A stretch of DNA of 42,899 nt from Saliphagus infecundisoli (GTDB lineage: Archaea > Halobacteriota > Halobacteria > Halobacteriales > Natrialbaceae): the NCBI RefSeq assembly GCF_020177375.1, contig NZ_JAIWHV010000029.1:1-42899 (forward strand), written 5' to 3'. How positions within the stretch are numbered: position 1 is the first letter of the stretch; every line of letters begins with the position of its first letter. This document shows positions 1-9,167 of this stretch, in pieces. The notes under the pieces are model-generated. The model had not been told where the DNA came from and made no database searches. It saw only the letters and a program-made list of their open reading frames with translations. The translations under genes were made by a program, and so were the position numbers.

Positions 1-145
1 CTGTCGCATCTGAAGACGAAGAATAAGCACTTCCTCACAAACGGTTTCTCTCAACCTCTCCGAGGGCGATAGTGAGAAGCATATCAATTGACTGGTGGTT
101 TGTAGAAATACACATCCCGAACTTGTGATACTCGCGGAAATCATT

Positions 146-163
146 TCGTATAGCGGTATACGA
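146..163. promoter_or_regulatory. perfect 18-base inverted repeat, possible operator
   Basis: The sequence reads TCGTATA-GCGG-TATACGA, two perfect 7-base arms around a 4-base spacer, followed by an AT-rich cgatttattcg stretch. Size and symmetry fit the binding site of a dimeric helix-turn-helix protein. No gene start lies close by within the window, so its target is unknown. Confidence 0.35.
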
Positions 164-328
164 TTTATTCGATCTCCATCGTCGGAGAGCGGGCGTTGAC
201 CGTTCCGAGAGGACTTGCGGGTCAGGAATCGTGTTTCCGCCCGAGGGCTCGCTGAGGGCCGCTCGGTCTTGGTCACTTTCGACGAGGTCACTGGAACCGA
301 CCAGCGTTGATAGGAATTGTTAGCGCAT

Positions 329-350
329 ACCTGCGTTTATAGGCGCAGGT
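329..350. repeat. inverted repeat ACCTGCG/CGCAGGT
   Basis: ACCTGCG at 329-335 and CGCAGGT at 344-350 are perfect inverted arms around an 8-base AT-rich loop (tttatagg). It could be an operator or a hairpin. There is no adjacent gene to decide between these. Confidence 0.3.
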
Positions 351-843
351 CGAGCGGGAGGCCCGCCCGATCAACCGCCGTCGGGGTCCGGGCCGGATAT
401 CCTCCATCGGTCTGTGTAACCGGCTGTACTCCATGTTTAGACAACCCCGGCGGAGAGAGCCATCCTAGAGAACACACGTCTGCCGATGACTCGGCCGGGG
501 ATAGGGCCTGTTTGACCGGGCCACAGCCCTCCCGAGGGAGTGAAACCGAGAGATTCCCCAGTATACTGCTGGTTTCCGTGGAACTGCGGGTCGAAGACCG
601 CCCTCGGCCGAAATTCCATGGTGGGATCCCACGCCGTTCATGGCGCGGAGGAGTGAATTTGACATTTCGTTACTGGCCCTGGATCCTGATCACTGAGCGG
701 TAGCCGTCGCTTACTCCGGATAGGATGACGTTACCTGGTTCTGGGCTCCATTCTCTTGATGAACCCTATATCGATATATCGAATCCAGCGCGACGACGGA
801 CTCGCCCAGCCTGGTGAAGAACGCTTTCGCCGCGCCTGCGGGC

Positions 844-1191
844 CTACAGGTTTCCTTTCGAATCCCAGATGTCGGTCATCAGGTCGGCGAACACCGATGC
901 CCGCATCGGGTACCCTTCGTCGTCGGTCTTCTCACCGTCGATGGGAGTTATGTTCTCGACGAAGTCCCGATCGTAGTCGACGTCGGCGAGGGTCTCCCGA
1001 ACGTCGAATGTTAGCTCCCCGTCGTCGGTGTCGAGCCAGCTCACCTGCCGCTGGCGCTCGTCGTACTCGATCGTGTACGTCTCGCCGCCGACCAGCTCGC
1101 AGATATCGTCCATCGGGCCGATCTCGATCCAGTCGTCGTCGGTCTCGAGGTAGAGTACCCCGTTTCTGACGTCCGTCTCGTATCGTTTCAT
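844..1191 (-). CDS. small acidic protein of unknown function
   Basis: A 115-residue protein, strongly acidic in the haloarchaeal manner, with alternating short beta-like stretches (for example VLYLETDDDWIEIG and YTIEYDERQRQVSWL). It has no signal peptide, membrane segment or Cys motif. The amino-acid composition and codon bias match the true genes around it, which is why it is accepted. I do not recognise the family. It lies downstream of, and on the same strand as, the IclR regulator, separated by about 180 bases in which I see nothing. Confidence 0.6.
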   Translation of the reverse strand: MKRYETDVRNGVLYLETDDDWIEIGPMDDICELVGGETYTIEYDERQRQVSWLDTDDGELTFDVRETLADVDYDRDFVENITPIDGEKTDDEGYPMRASVFADLMTDIWDSKGNL

Positions 1192-1375
1192 GTCGAGACG
1201 GTGTTCCGGGAGGATCTTAACGGCGTCGGCGCGGGCGAGAGCTTACAGCCGTATGGCTGTCTTACCGTCCTCTACCGCCGGACGCCGAAAGGATCTCGCC
1301 TGCGATGGCCATGGACGGGGCGTTTCGACCGGCGAGACCGGTACGACCGCACTTGAGCCGGTTTCGCGAGCCGGG

Positions 1376-2137
1376 TCACGAGTAGTTGTGTGCCAGCTCG
1401 ATGACGTTGGCGGTCCCGAGGACGGCGTCGGGGAGTTCGTTGTAGAAGCGGTCGTCGCCAATCCGGTGGAGCGGGCAGGCGACGCTGATCGCGCCGATCG
1501 AGCGGTCCTGGTCGTCGGTGATCGGTGCCGCGACACAACAGAGGCCGGTCAGGCGTTCCTCGCGGTCGGTGGCGTACTTTCGTTCGCGGACCTCGTCGAG
1601 TTCCTCGAGGAACGACTCGCGGTCGGTGATCGTGTTCTCGGTCATCGCGGGCAGGCCGTACTCGTCGACGATCTCCTCGACCTCATCGCGTGGACGAAAG
1701 CCGAGGATCGCCTTCCCGAGGCCAGTACAGTGAAGCAGGACGCGTTTCCCTTCGTAGGTGTCGAGTTCGACGGCGTTCTCGCCTTTGGCCTGATAGAGGT
1801 AGATTCCCATCCCGTTTTTCTCGACCAGAAGGTTGACGAGTTCGCCGGTCTCCTCGGCCAACTTGTCGACCTCGTGGCGCGCGGCGTCGTAGATCCCGTT
1901 TCGGTTTCTGGCGTAGACCCCGAGACTGAGAAAGGAGAGCCCGATGTGGTACTCGTCGTCCTCCTTAGTCAGATACTCGCGGTTCGCGAGGGTATTGAGG
2001 GGGTTGTGGACCGCGCTCTTTCCGATGTCGACGCGCTCGGCGATCTCGGAAACGCCCGCTCCGTCGAGTTCCTGGACGATCTCGACGATCTCCAGGGTCC
2101 GATCGACGGTCCGGACCGGGTGTTTCGGTTCGGCCAT
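1376..2137 (-). CDS. IclR-family transcriptional regulator
   Basis: A 253-residue regulator. Residues about 10-70 form the winged helix-turn-helix (SEIAERVDIGKSAVHNPLNTL); residues about 80-250 form the IclR effector-binding domain, with the typical LHCTGLGKAIL and GLCCVAAPI segments. The start at 2137 is preferred to 2161 because GGAGG sits four bases before this ATG. Haloarchaeal IclR proteins control sugar catabolism; the known Haloferax xylose/arabinose regulator XacR is of this family. Its place at the edge of a xylan locus, next to a candidate pathway enzyme, suggests it regulates pentose or uronate genes here. That role is inference; the family call is secure. Confidence 0.9.
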   Translation of the reverse strand: MAEPKHPVRTVDRTLEIVEIVQELDGAGVSEIAERVDIGKSAVHNPLNTLANREYLTKEDDEYHIGLSFLSLGVYARNRNGIYDAARHEVDKLAEETGELVNLLVEKNGMGIYLYQAKGENAVELDTYEGKRVLLHCTGLGKAILGFRPRDEVEEIVDEYGLPAMTENTITDRESFLEELDEVRERKYATDREERLTGLCCVAAPITDDQDRSIGAISVACPLHRIGDDRFYNELPDAVLGTANVIELAHNYS

Positions 2138-2566
2138 ACCCTCCCAATGTGGTCTCATCATATAAGTCGTTCCGGTCCCGAGAACTATGTTTCCTGGAAC
2201 CGACTCCGAGACGTATCATGCTCACTTCGCTTTCAGCATTGTGGGTGTGGCATGTATCGCTCGGCAGCGGTTTCGACGAATCGAACAGAGAACGAGTACA
2301 GAACGGCCATTCCGAGAAGAAATCCTGGACGGTTCCGAGAGACGGGCGTCTCAGGTCATTTTCCCGCCATCGACTGCCGATCAGCCGTTCCAGGAGGGAG
2401 CAACCGTTTCGCCTCACGGATTCCGCTCCCCGAAACGATCACCGTCCGACGGAAAACCCCCCGACGACGAGACGTCTTCTCTGGGGGATCGTTTTCTAGA
2501 GGAGAACGGAGTTCCGTGTCACGAACGGAACGTCTCGGACGTCGCCTCGCTCGCGAGGACCGACGT
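2138..2566. other. intergenic region between IclR regulator and FAH-family gene
   Basis: About 430 bases without a credible gene. On the minus strand it carries the IclR promoter side (cttatat about 25 bases above the alternative start) and the downstream region of the FAH gene. An inverted repeat GTTCCGT-(7)-ACGGAAC lies at 2511-2531, 36 bases past the FAH stop codon, and could form a hairpin at the end of that transcript. Confidence 0.5.
2511..2531 (-). terminator. hairpin after FAH-family gene
   Basis: GTTCCGT and ACGGAAC are perfect 7-base arms around a 7-base loop, just past the stop codon of the gene read leftward. There is no strong oligo-T run after it, so termination is only a suggestion. 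A protein-binding site is possible instead. Confidence 0.25.
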
Positions 2567-3433
2567 CTAAACCTGTGTGACCGGGTTCGAGAGGGTGCCG
2601 ATCGACTCGATCCCGATCTCGACGATGTCGCCCTCGCGGAGGGTGAACTCGTTTTCGGGCACCAGCGAGGTCCCGGTGAGCAACACCGACTGCTCGGGCA
2701 CGGTGTTGTGTTTGGTGTAGTAGTCGGCGAGTTCCTCGACCGTGCGGGCCATCTCGCCGGTGTTCGTCGCGTCCTCGTAGAGGGTCTCCTCGCCCCGGCG
2801 GATCTCCATCCACATCTCGAGGTCGTGGGGGTCCGCGATCGACTCCGCCGAGCGGACGCAGGGCCCGAGCGAACAGCAGCGGTCGTACACCTTCGCCTGC
2901 GGGAGATACAGCGGGTTCTCGCCCTCGATCGAGCGGCTGCTCATGTCGTTGCCGATCGTGTAGCCGACGATCTCCTCGCCCGCGAGGACGATCCCGAGTT
3001 CGGGTTCGGGGACGTCCCACTCCGAGTCCGCGCGGATGCCCACCGCTTCCGAGGGGCCGACGGTCCGGGAGGGCGTCGCCTTGAAGAAGATCTCGGGGCG
3101 CTCGTTGTCGTAGACGTCGAGGTACATCTCCGGCATCGTGCTCTCCTCCTCGCGGGCGGCCTCGCTGATCTCGTAGGTGACTCCCGCGGCCCACACCTCG
3201 CCGGCGTCGACCGGCACGGTCGCCTCCTCGAGGGTCGTCTCCTCGAGACGGGGCGCGTCCGCGGCGAGGCGGTCGGCGACCTCGTCGGCCCCCACGTCGG
3301 TGATCGTCGCGGCGCCGACCAGATCGCCGAACGTCTCCAGAGTCGGTTTCATGGCGGTCAGGTCGGCGATTCCGTCCCCGTCGTCGACGGCCAGCCGACG
3401 GCCGTCACTGCCCGCGAGCTGATAGTATCGCAT
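2567..3433 (-). CDS. FAH-family protein, probable 2-keto-3-deoxyxylonate dehydratase
   Basis: A 288-residue fumarylacetoacetate-hydrolase family enzyme. The family core is clear: a metal-ligand PEPELGIVLAG segment, GYTIGNDMSSRSIEGENPLYLPQAK, then LGPCVR, and a C-terminal EGDIVEIGIESIGTLSNPV. The start at 3433 (MRYYQL) is chosen because an AT-rich box (acaatatatgtt) lies about 26 bases upstream, as in leaderless haloarchaeal genes; the open frame extends further but is non-acidic there. In Haloferax, the 2-keto-3-deoxyxylonate dehydratase XacE belongs to this superfamily and makes 2-oxoglutarate semialdehyde from the xylonate dehydratase product. The xylose dehydrogenase and sugar-acid dehydratases in this window support that role. 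Other FAH activities cannot be excluded. Confidence 0.75.
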   Translation of the reverse strand: MRYYQLAGSDGRRLAVDDGDGIADLTAMKPTLETFGDLVGAATITDVGADEVADRLAADAPRLEETTLEEATVPVDAGEVWAAGVTYEISEAAREEESTMPEMYLDVYDNERPEIFFKATPSRTVGPSEAVGIRADSEWDVPEPELGIVLAGEEIVGYTIGNDMSSRSIEGENPLYLPQAKVYDRCCSLGPCVRSAESIADPHDLEMWMEIRRGEETLYEDATNTGEMARTVEELADYYTKHNTVPEQSVLLTGTSLVPENEFTLREGDIVEIGIESIGTLSNPVTQV

Positions 3434-3456
3434 ACTGGCCCGGTTCGCCCACCCGC

Positions 3457-3470
3457 ACAATATATGTTCC
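3457..3470 (-). promoter_or_regulatory. TATA-like promoter element of FAH-family gene
   Basis: An AT-rich acaatatatgttcc stretch in GC-rich surroundings, about 26 bases before the ATG at 3433 on the minus strand. The spacing predicts a leaderless transcript. The 103-base gap to the divergent gene at 3537 must hold both promoters. Confidence 0.45.
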
Positions 3471-3536
3471 GCTGCAGGTCGGCCCCCGCCGCCGTTCGCC
3501 GACATCGCAAGAGTTTTGCCCGACATCGTGGCAGAT

Positions 3537-4508
3537 ATGCGCATGGAAGTCGGTGTACTCACGGTCGCGCTCGGCGGCGAATCGAAAGCGGACGCGTTCG
3601 AGTACCTCGCAGAGCAGGGGGTCGGCGCGGTCGAACTCGGCTGTGGCGGGTTCGTCGGCGAGGACCACCTCCCCCGCGAGGAGTATCTGGACGACGAGGA
3701 CGCCCAAGAGGAACTCCGGGAGCTCCTCGACGAACACGACCTCTCGATTTCGGGACTTTCGACGCACAACAACCCGCTCCATCCCGAGGAGGAGCAAGCC
3801 GCGGAGGCCGACCAGGAACTCCGCGAGGCGATCGAACTGGCCGCTCAGCTCGACGTAGACGTCGTCAATGGCTTCTCGGGACTGCCCGCGGGCGGTCCCG
3901 ACGATTCGGTACCCAACTGGATCACGGCGCCGTGGCCCCCCGAACACCGCGAGGCCTACGAGTACCAGCGCGAGGTCGCCATCGACTACTGGTCGGAGAT
4001 CGGTGAGTTCGCCGACGACCACGGCGTCGACATCGGCCTCGAGATGCACCCGAACATGTTCGTCTACGAGCCCCGCGGCCTGCTCGACCTCCGGGCGGAG
4101 ACCAACGACCGGATCGGCGCGAACTACGACCCCTCCCACCTGTTCTGGCAGGGGATCGATATCACCGAGTCGATCCGGCTGCTCGGCGAGGAGGGCGCGA
4201 TCCATCACTTCCACGCCAAGGACACGAAGGTCTACGACGCGAACGCCCGCGAGAAGGGCGTACTCGACACCCTCCCCTACACCGAGGAGGCAGACCGCTC
4301 GTGGCTGTTCCGCTCGATCGGCTACGGCCACGGCGAGGAGTTCTGGAAGGACGTCGTCTCGACCCTGCGGATGGTCGGCTTCGACGGGGCGCTCTCGATC
4401 GAACACGAGGACTCGTTGACCTCCGCCAACGAAGGGTTAGAGAAGGCCATCGACGTCCTCGACCGCGCCGTCTTCGAGACCACCCCCGGCGACGCCTACT
4501 GGGCCTGA
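3537..4508 (+). CDS. sugar phosphate isomerase/epimerase family protein (xylose-isomerase-like TIM barrel)
   Basis: A 323-residue AP-endonuclease-2 / xylose-isomerase-like TIM barrel. Metal-ligand stretches are visible: GLEMHPNM, GANYDPSHLFWQG, IHHFHAKDTK and LSIEHED, giving the Glu/Asp/His/Glu set of the family. The ATG at 3537 (MRMEVGV) is preferred to a TTG at 3516. No signal peptide, so cytoplasmic. The next gene, a Gfo/Idh oxidoreductase, starts two bases after the stop, so the two are almost certainly co-transcribed and coupled. In bacteria such pairs act on 3-keto sugars made by Gfo/Idh enzymes (epimerisation, or beta-elimination of the glycoside). The substrate here is unknown. Confidence 0.85.
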   Translation: MRMEVGVLTVALGGESKADAFEYLAEQGVGAVELGCGGFVGEDHLPREEYLDDEDAQEELRELLDEHDLSISGLSTHNNPLHPEEEQAAEADQELREAIELAAQLDVDVVNGFSGLPAGGPDDSVPNWITAPWPPEHREAYEYQREVAIDYWSEIGEFADDHGVDIGLEMHPNMFVYEPRGLLDLRAETNDRIGANYDPSHLFWQGIDITESIRLLGEEGAIHHFHAKDTKVYDANAREKGVLDTLPYTEEADRSWLFRSIGYGHGEEFWKDVVSTLRMVGFDGALSIEHEDSLTSANEGLEKAIDVLDRAVFETTPGDAYWA

Positions 4509-4510
4509 AA

Positions 4511-5662
4511 ATGAGCGAGTCACTCTCCGTCGGCGTCCTGGGGTACCGGTTCATGGGCCGGGCCCACGCGAATGCGCTCGCGCGCCTGCCCATGTTCTTC
4601 CCCGAGGCTCCCGCGGTCGAACGCTCGGTCCTGATCGGGCGAGACGAGGAGGCCGTCGCCGAGGCGACGGATCAGTTGGGATTCTCCGAGTACAGCACCG
4701 ACTGGGAGGACGTCGTCGGCGACGTGGACGTCTTCTACAATCTCGGGCCGAACAACGTCCACGCCGATCCCTCGATCGCCGCCCTCGAGGCCGGCACCTC
4801 CGTCTTCTGCGAGAAACCCCTCGCGCACACGTTGGAGGATGCCGAACGGATGCGCGATGCGGCCCGCGACTCCGACGCGACCGCCGGCATCGCGTTCAAC
4901 TACCGATTCATCCCCGCGATCCGGTACGCAAAGGAGTTGATCGATTCGGGCGAACTCGGCGAGATCCACCACGTCCGGGGGACCTACCTCCAGGACTGGT
5001 TGGTCGATCCCGAAGCGCCGTGGTCGTGGCGCAACGATGAGGAGGTCGCCGGCTCCGGTGCCCTGGGCGACCTCGGTGCCCACACGATCGACCTCGCGCG
5101 CTTTCTGGTCGGCGACCGCGCGGGCGAGATCGACCGGCTGTCGGGCCATCTCAAGACCTTCGTCGACGAGCGGCCCGTCCCCGGCGGCGACGAGGCCTCC
5201 CTCGAGTCCGGCGGCGGCGAGAGCACGGAGACCCGCGAGGTCACCGTCGACGACGCCTACACCGCCCAGGCTTCCTTCGAGGAGGGTGCCATCGCGACGT
5301 TCGAGGCCTCTCGGTTTGCCAACGGCCGCAAGAACGACCACTCGATCGAGATCGAGGGCTCGAAGGGGAGCCTGAAGTTCTCCCTCGAGCGTCTGAACGA
5401 ACTCGAGGTGCTCCGCGAGGGGAGCCGAGGGTACGAAACCGTGCTGGTCACCGACCCCGACGACCCCTACATCGACCACTGGTGGCCCCCGGGGCACGTC
5501 ATCGGCTGGGAGCACACGTTCGTCCACGAGAACTACGAGTTCCTCTCGGCGGTCGCCGAGGGCGAAGAACACACGCCCTCCTTCGAGGACGGCTACCGCG
5601 TCCAGGAACTGCTCGACGCGATCGAGCGCTCCGATAGCGAGGGCGAGTGGGTCGACGTCTGA
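4511..5662 (+). CDS. Gfo/Idh/MocA-family NAD(P)-dependent sugar oxidoreductase
   Basis: A 383-residue oxidoreductase. Residues 1-130 are a Rossmann domain (GVLGYRFMGRAHANA near the N terminus; the hallmark FCEKPLAHT with the catalytic Lys), followed by the alpha/beta substrate domain with FNYRFIPA, YLQDWLVDPEAPWSW and GSGALGDLGAHTIDLARF. The latter motifs resemble levoglucosan-dehydrogenase-like members, which oxidise C3 of a glycoside. The start at 4511 lies two bases after the stop of the TIM-barrel gene, indicating an operon; the longer open frame upstream is a shadow of that gene. Exact substrate is unknown; the family is certain. Confidence 0.88.
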   Translation: MSESLSVGVLGYRFMGRAHANALARLPMFFPEAPAVERSVLIGRDEEAVAEATDQLGFSEYSTDWEDVVGDVDVFYNLGPNNVHADPSIAALEAGTSVFCEKPLAHTLEDAERMRDAARDSDATAGIAFNYRFIPAIRYAKELIDSGELGEIHHVRGTYLQDWLVDPEAPWSWRNDEEVAGSGALGDLGAHTIDLARFLVGDRAGEIDRLSGHLKTFVDERPVPGGDEASLESGGGESTETREVTVDDAYTAQASFEEGAIATFEASRFANGRKNDHSIEIEGSKGSLKFSLERLNELEVLREGSRGYETVLVTDPDDPYIDHWWPPGHVIGWEHTFVHENYEFLSAVAEGEEHTPSFEDGYRVQELLDAIERSDSEGEWVDV

Positions 5663-5732
5663 ACCACACTTCCTCTCGCGACGCTCGCCGCGGACGGAAC
5701 GGCTAAGGCCCACCCCCGGCAACGGCGATCCA

Positions 5733-6818
5733 ATGGATCCGGTTTCCGTCGGACTCGTCGGCTGTGGCTCGATCAGCGACGCCTACCTCTCGAACGACGC
5801 CTTCGACTGCTACGAGATCGTCGCCTGTGGCGACCTCGATCGCGAGCGCGCCGAGGCCACCGCCGCCGAGTACGGTATCGACGCCCGTCCCGTCGATGAC
5901 CTCCTCTCCGATCCCGCGATCGAGGCGATCGTCAACCTGACGCCGCCGTCGGTCCATGCGCAGGTCTGTACGTCCGCACTGGAGGCCGACACGCACGTCT
6001 ACACCGAGAAGCCGTTCGCGACGACGGTCGCCGACGCGCGGGCGGTCGTCGATCTCGCCGCCGAACGGGACCTGCTGGTCGGGTCGGCGCCCGACACCGT
6101 TCTGGGGGCCGCCCTGCAGACCTGCCGGACGGTCGTCGAGGAGGGCCGGATCGGCCGACCGATCGGCGCGACGGCGATCTGGACGTCGCCGGGCCACGAG
6201 GCCTGGCACCCCGACCCGGACCTCTACTACGGGGAGGGCGGCGGCCCCCTCTTCGACATGGGTCCCTACTACGTCACCGCGCTCGTCTCGCTGCTGGGCC
6301 CGGCGACGCGGGTCGCGGGCTCGGTCGGGGCGGCCGACGACGAACGGACGATCGGGAGCGGCCCCCGCGAGGGCGAGTCGATCGACGTCTCCGTCCCGAC
6401 CCACGAGTCCGGCGTCGTCGACTTCGACTCGGGCGCGATCGCCACTCTTCTGACGAGTTTCGACGTCCAGGGATCGACCCTTCCCGAACCTGCCTTCGAA
6501 CTGTACGGCACCGAGGGGACCCTCGCGCTGCCGGACCCCAACCATTTCGACGGGGAGGTCGCGATCCACCGCGGGGGCGAGGTCGAGGCGGTCGAGCACA
6601 CCCACGAGTACGTCGCCGGCCGGGGCGCCGGCGTCGCCGACCTCGCGTACGCGATCCGCGACGAGGGCTGGACCCATCGCACCAGCGGGACCCTGGCACT
6701 GCACGTCCTCGAGGCCCTCGCCGGGATCCGGAACTCCTCGAGCGAGGGCGAACACGTCCCGATCGAGGCCGATCTCGAACTGCCGCCCGCGCTTCCCCGG
6801 GAGTTTCCTCGATCCTAA
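5733..6818 (+). CDS. second Gfo/Idh/MocA-family oxidoreductase
   Basis: A 361-residue paralogue of the preceding enzyme. The nucleotide-binding motif is GLVGCGSISDAYLS; YTEKPFATT carries the Lys; the C-terminal domain includes GGGPLFDMGPYYVTALVSLLGP. It begins 70 bases after the previous gene and is read in the same direction. It is divergent enough from its neighbour that a different substrate or a reverse-direction step is likely. Paired Gfo/Idh enzymes next to a TIM-barrel epimerase are seen in clusters that oxidise and later reduce 3-keto sugars; this is inference. Confidence 0.87.
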   Translation: MDPVSVGLVGCGSISDAYLSNDAFDCYEIVACGDLDRERAEATAAEYGIDARPVDDLLSDPAIEAIVNLTPPSVHAQVCTSALEADTHVYTEKPFATTVADARAVVDLAAERDLLVGSAPDTVLGAALQTCRTVVEEGRIGRPIGATAIWTSPGHEAWHPDPDLYYGEGGGPLFDMGPYYVTALVSLLGPATRVAGSVGAADDERTIGSGPREGESIDVSVPTHESGVVDFDSGAIATLLTSFDVQGSTLPEPAFELYGTEGTLALPDPNHFDGEVAIHRGGEVEAVEHTHEYVAGRGAGVADLAYAIRDEGWTHRTSGTLALHVLEALAGIRNSSSEGEHVPIEADLELPPALPREFPRS

Positions 6819-6840
6819 GGGCTCGACGAGATGCCAAACG

Positions 6841-6850
6841 TGATATAACC
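6841..6850 (+). promoter_or_regulatory. TATA-like element of sugar-acid dehydratase gene
   Basis: The tgatataacc box lies 22-31 bases before the ATG at 6872. It predicts a leaderless transcript and supports the start chosen for the dehydratase, making it separately transcribed from the Gfo/Idh genes. Confidence 0.45.
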
Positions 6851-6871
6851 CGCCACGCATTTGCCGTTCGT

Positions 6872-8107
6872 ATGGTGAACTATCGGACGCTCCACGACCC
6901 GAACGCCGAATACACGATGCGGGATCTCTCCTCGGAGACGATGCAGCTCGACGCCGACCGAGGGACCCGAAACGTCGAGATCACCGACGTCCAGACGACG
7001 ATGGTCGACGGCAACTACCCCTGGATCCTCGTCCGGGTCTACACCGACGCGGGCCTGGTCGGCACCGGCGAGTCCTACTGGGGTGGCGGCGACACCGGTA
7101 TCATCGAACGGATGGCGCCGTTCCTGATCGGCGAGAACCCCCTGGACATCGACCGGCTCTACGAGCACATGATCCAGAAGATGTCCGGCGAGGGCTCCAT
7201 CTCGGGCAAGACGATCTCGGCGATCTCGGGCATCGAGATCGCGCTCCACGACGTCGCGGGCAAGATCCTGGACGTGCCCGCCTACCAGCTCGTCGGCGGC
7301 AAGTACCGCGACGAGGTCCGGATCTACTGTGACCTGCACACCGAAAACGAGGCCGACCCCGAGTCCTGTGCCGAGGAGGCCGACCGCGTCGTCAGCGATC
7401 TGGGCTACGACGCCATCAAGTTCGACCTCGACGTCCCCTCGGGCCACGAGAAGGACCGCGCGAACCGCCACCTCCGGAACCCGGAGATCGACCACAAGGT
7501 CGAGATCGTCGAGGCGACGACGGAGGCCGTCGGCGACCGCGCCGACGTCGCCTTCGACTGCCACTGGGCGTTCTCGGGCGGGAGCGCACGGCGGCTGGCG
7601 GACGAGCTCGAGGAGTACGACGTCTGGTGGCTCGAGGACCCCGTTCCCCCCGAGAACCACGACGTCCAGGCCGAGATCACCCAGGGGACGACGACGCCGA
7701 TCGCGACCGGCGAGAACGTCTACCGGACCCACGGCCAGCGCCGCCTGCTCGAGAACCAGGCCGTCGACATCATCGCGCCCGACCTCCCGCGGGTCGGCGG
7801 GATGCGCGAGACGGTGAAGGTCGCGAACCTCGCCGACCTCTACTACATCCCCGTCGCGATGCACAACGTCTCCTCGCCGATCGGGACGATGGCCTCCGCA
7901 CAGGTCGCCTCCGCGATCCCGAACTCGCTTGCCGTCGAGTACCACTCATACGAGCTCGGCTGGTGGGAGGACTTGGTCGAGGAAGAGAACCTCATCGAGG
8001 GCGGCCGGATGGCCGTCCCCGAAGAGCCCGGTCTCGGGCTGACGCTCGATCTCGACGCCGTCTCCGAGCACATGGTCGAGGGCGAGACCCTCTTCGACGA
8101 AGCGTAG
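6872..8107 (+). CDS. xacD: enolase-superfamily sugar-acid dehydratase, probable D-xylonate dehydratase
   Basis: A 411-residue mandelate racemase / muconate lactonizing enzyme family protein. The N-terminal capping domain (about 35-150) has VRVYTDAGLVGTGESYWG; the barrel carries YDAIKFDLDVPSG, VAFDCHW (metal Asp), WWLEDPVPPENHD (metal Glu), ATGENVYR (metal Glu) and VAMHNVSSPIG (His base region). This pattern fits the haloarchaeal D-xylonate/gluconate dehydratase group; XacD of the Haloferax oxidative pentose pathway is a member. It would convert D-xylonate to 2-keto-3-deoxyxylonate, the presumed substrate of the FAH-family enzyme in this window. Gluconate, arabinonate or mannonate as substrate remain possible. 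A paralogue lies at 35599-36783. Confidence 0.72.
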   Translation: MVNYRTLHDPNAEYTMRDLSSETMQLDADRGTRNVEITDVQTTMVDGNYPWILVRVYTDAGLVGTGESYWGGGDTGIIERMAPFLIGENPLDIDRLYEHMIQKMSGEGSISGKTISAISGIEIALHDVAGKILDVPAYQLVGGKYRDEVRIYCDLHTENEADPESCAEEADRVVSDLGYDAIKFDLDVPSGHEKDRANRHLRNPEIDHKVEIVEATTEAVGDRADVAFDCHWAFSGGSARRLADELEEYDVWWLEDPVPPENHDVQAEITQGTTTPIATGENVYRTHGQRRLLENQAVDIIAPDLPRVGGMRETVKVANLADLYYIPVAMHNVSSPIGTMASAQVASAIPNSLAVEYHSYELGWWEDLVEEENLIEGGRMAVPEEPGLGLTLDLDAVSEHMVEGETLFDEA

Positions 8108-8286
8108 ACTCGCTGCCCGGTCGACCCCCCTCTTCGATCGCCGCTCTGTTCGGCCCCTCGAAGCTGGTGATCGCGTTCCGGATCGTATCCGTTTGCGCTC
8201 ATGTTTCCCTATCCGAGAGCTCCGTACTCTGTCCTCGTTCGGGGGACGAACTCGAGGCGATCCCGGCTCGAAGCGGGAGTCCGTTT

Positions 8287-9036
8287 TCAGTGAACCGTCC
8301 GGTCGTCGCTGGTGTCGATCTCCTCTAGGGGCTCGTGGTTGCCCTGGACCGGCTCGGGCTGGTCGTCGCCGGCCGCGGCCCACTCGACTGCGTTTCCGAG
8401 CACCTGCTGGATCTCCTCGTTGTGATAGACCGGGTAGGTCTCGTGGCCCGGTCGGAAGTAGAATATCTTCCCGTTGCCCCGGCGGTAACAACAGCCAGAG
8501 CGGAACACCTCGCCGCCCTCGAACCAGGAGTTGAATACGAGGGTTTCGGGCTGGGGAACGTCGAACCGTTCGCCGTACATCTCGGCCTCCTCGAGTTCGA
8601 TGTAGTCGTCGATTCCCGCAACGATCGGGTGGCTCGGCTCGACGACCCAGAGGCGTTCGCGCTCGGCAGCCTCGCGCCACTTCAGGGCACAGGTCGTCCC
8701 CATTAACGACTTGAAGATCTTCGAGAAGTGTCCCGAGTGGAGGACGATCAGCCCCATGCCGTTGAGGACCTCCTCCTTGACGCGCTCGACGATCTCGTCG
8801 TCGACCTCGTCGTGAGCGGCGTGGCCCCACCAGGTGAGGACGTCCGTCTCCGCGAGGACCTCCTCCGTGAGGCCGTGTTCGGGTTCCTGTAAGGTCGCCG
8901 TCTCCGTTTCGAATCCCCGCTCCTCCAGGGCGTCTGCGATCACCGCGTGGATGCCATCGGGGTAGACGTCGGCGACGACCTCGCTTTCCCGTTCGTGGAC
9001 GAACTCGTTCCAGACCGTGACGCGGGTGTCTGTCAT
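8287..9036 (-). CDS. ThuA-domain protein (trehalose-utilization-like)
   Basis: A 249-residue class-I glutamine-amidotransferase-like fold of the ThuA family, with VTVWNEF at the N terminus, a [13 protein letters not shown] strand-loop, [19 protein letters not shown] and [18 protein letters not shown]. The start at 9036 (MTDTRVTVW) is used because the frame upstream adds nine residues without support. No signal peptide. ThuA proteins are found with Gfo/Idh enzymes and TIM-barrel epimerases in sugar clusters and have been linked to turnover of 3-keto glycosides. The catalytic Cys of true amidotransferases is not evident (LHSGH instead), as is usual for ThuA. Confidence 0.85.
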   Translation of the reverse strand: MTDTRVTVWNEFVHERESEVVADVYPDGIHAVIADALEERGFETETATLQEPEHGLTEEVLAETDVLTWWGHAAHDEVDDEIVERVKEEVLNGMGLIVLHSGHFSKIFKSLMGTTCALKWREAAERERLWVVEPSHPIVAGIDDYIELEEAEMYGERFDVPQPETLVFNSWFEGGEVFRSGCCYRRGNGKIFYFRPGHETYPVYHNEEIQQVLGNAVEWAAAGDDQPEPVQGNHEPLEEIDTSDDRTVH

Positions 9037-9167
9037 GTCACCACCCTCGCTCTCCGCCCGCAAGCGGCTTGGCGAACCGGCAAAATTCTACCCCGAACTG
9101 TGGGTCCCGGACGCCGAGATCGCGTCGGCGGTTCCGGTCGATCCCGAGCCGGGACCGCTCTCGAATC

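Larger units (their letters stand above)
1..843. other. gene-free left margin
   Basis: I see no convincing gene in these 843 bases. The open frames present encode Arg/Ser/Pro-rich, non-acidic sequences unlike the acidic proteins of the rest of the window. The stretch is more AT-rich at its left end and holds two inverted repeats, listed separately at 146-163 and 329-350. It may be the downstream or upstream region of a gene beyond the window edge. Confidence 0.6.

Noticed and set aside
317-703. 128-residue open frame in the left margin
   Set aside because: Composition is basic and Pro/Ser/Arg-rich, unlike haloarchaeal proteins; no motif and no promoter placed well for it.
2187-2570. 127-residue open frame between the IclR and FAH-family genes
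   Set aside because: Non-acidic, no motif, and overlapping alternatives in other frames of similar length; treated as intergenic.
1190-4006. 938-residue plus-strand open frame
   Set aside because: It is antisense to the IclR and FAH-family genes; the translation is Arg/Val/Asp-rich without domains, as expected for a shadow frame in GC-rich DNA.
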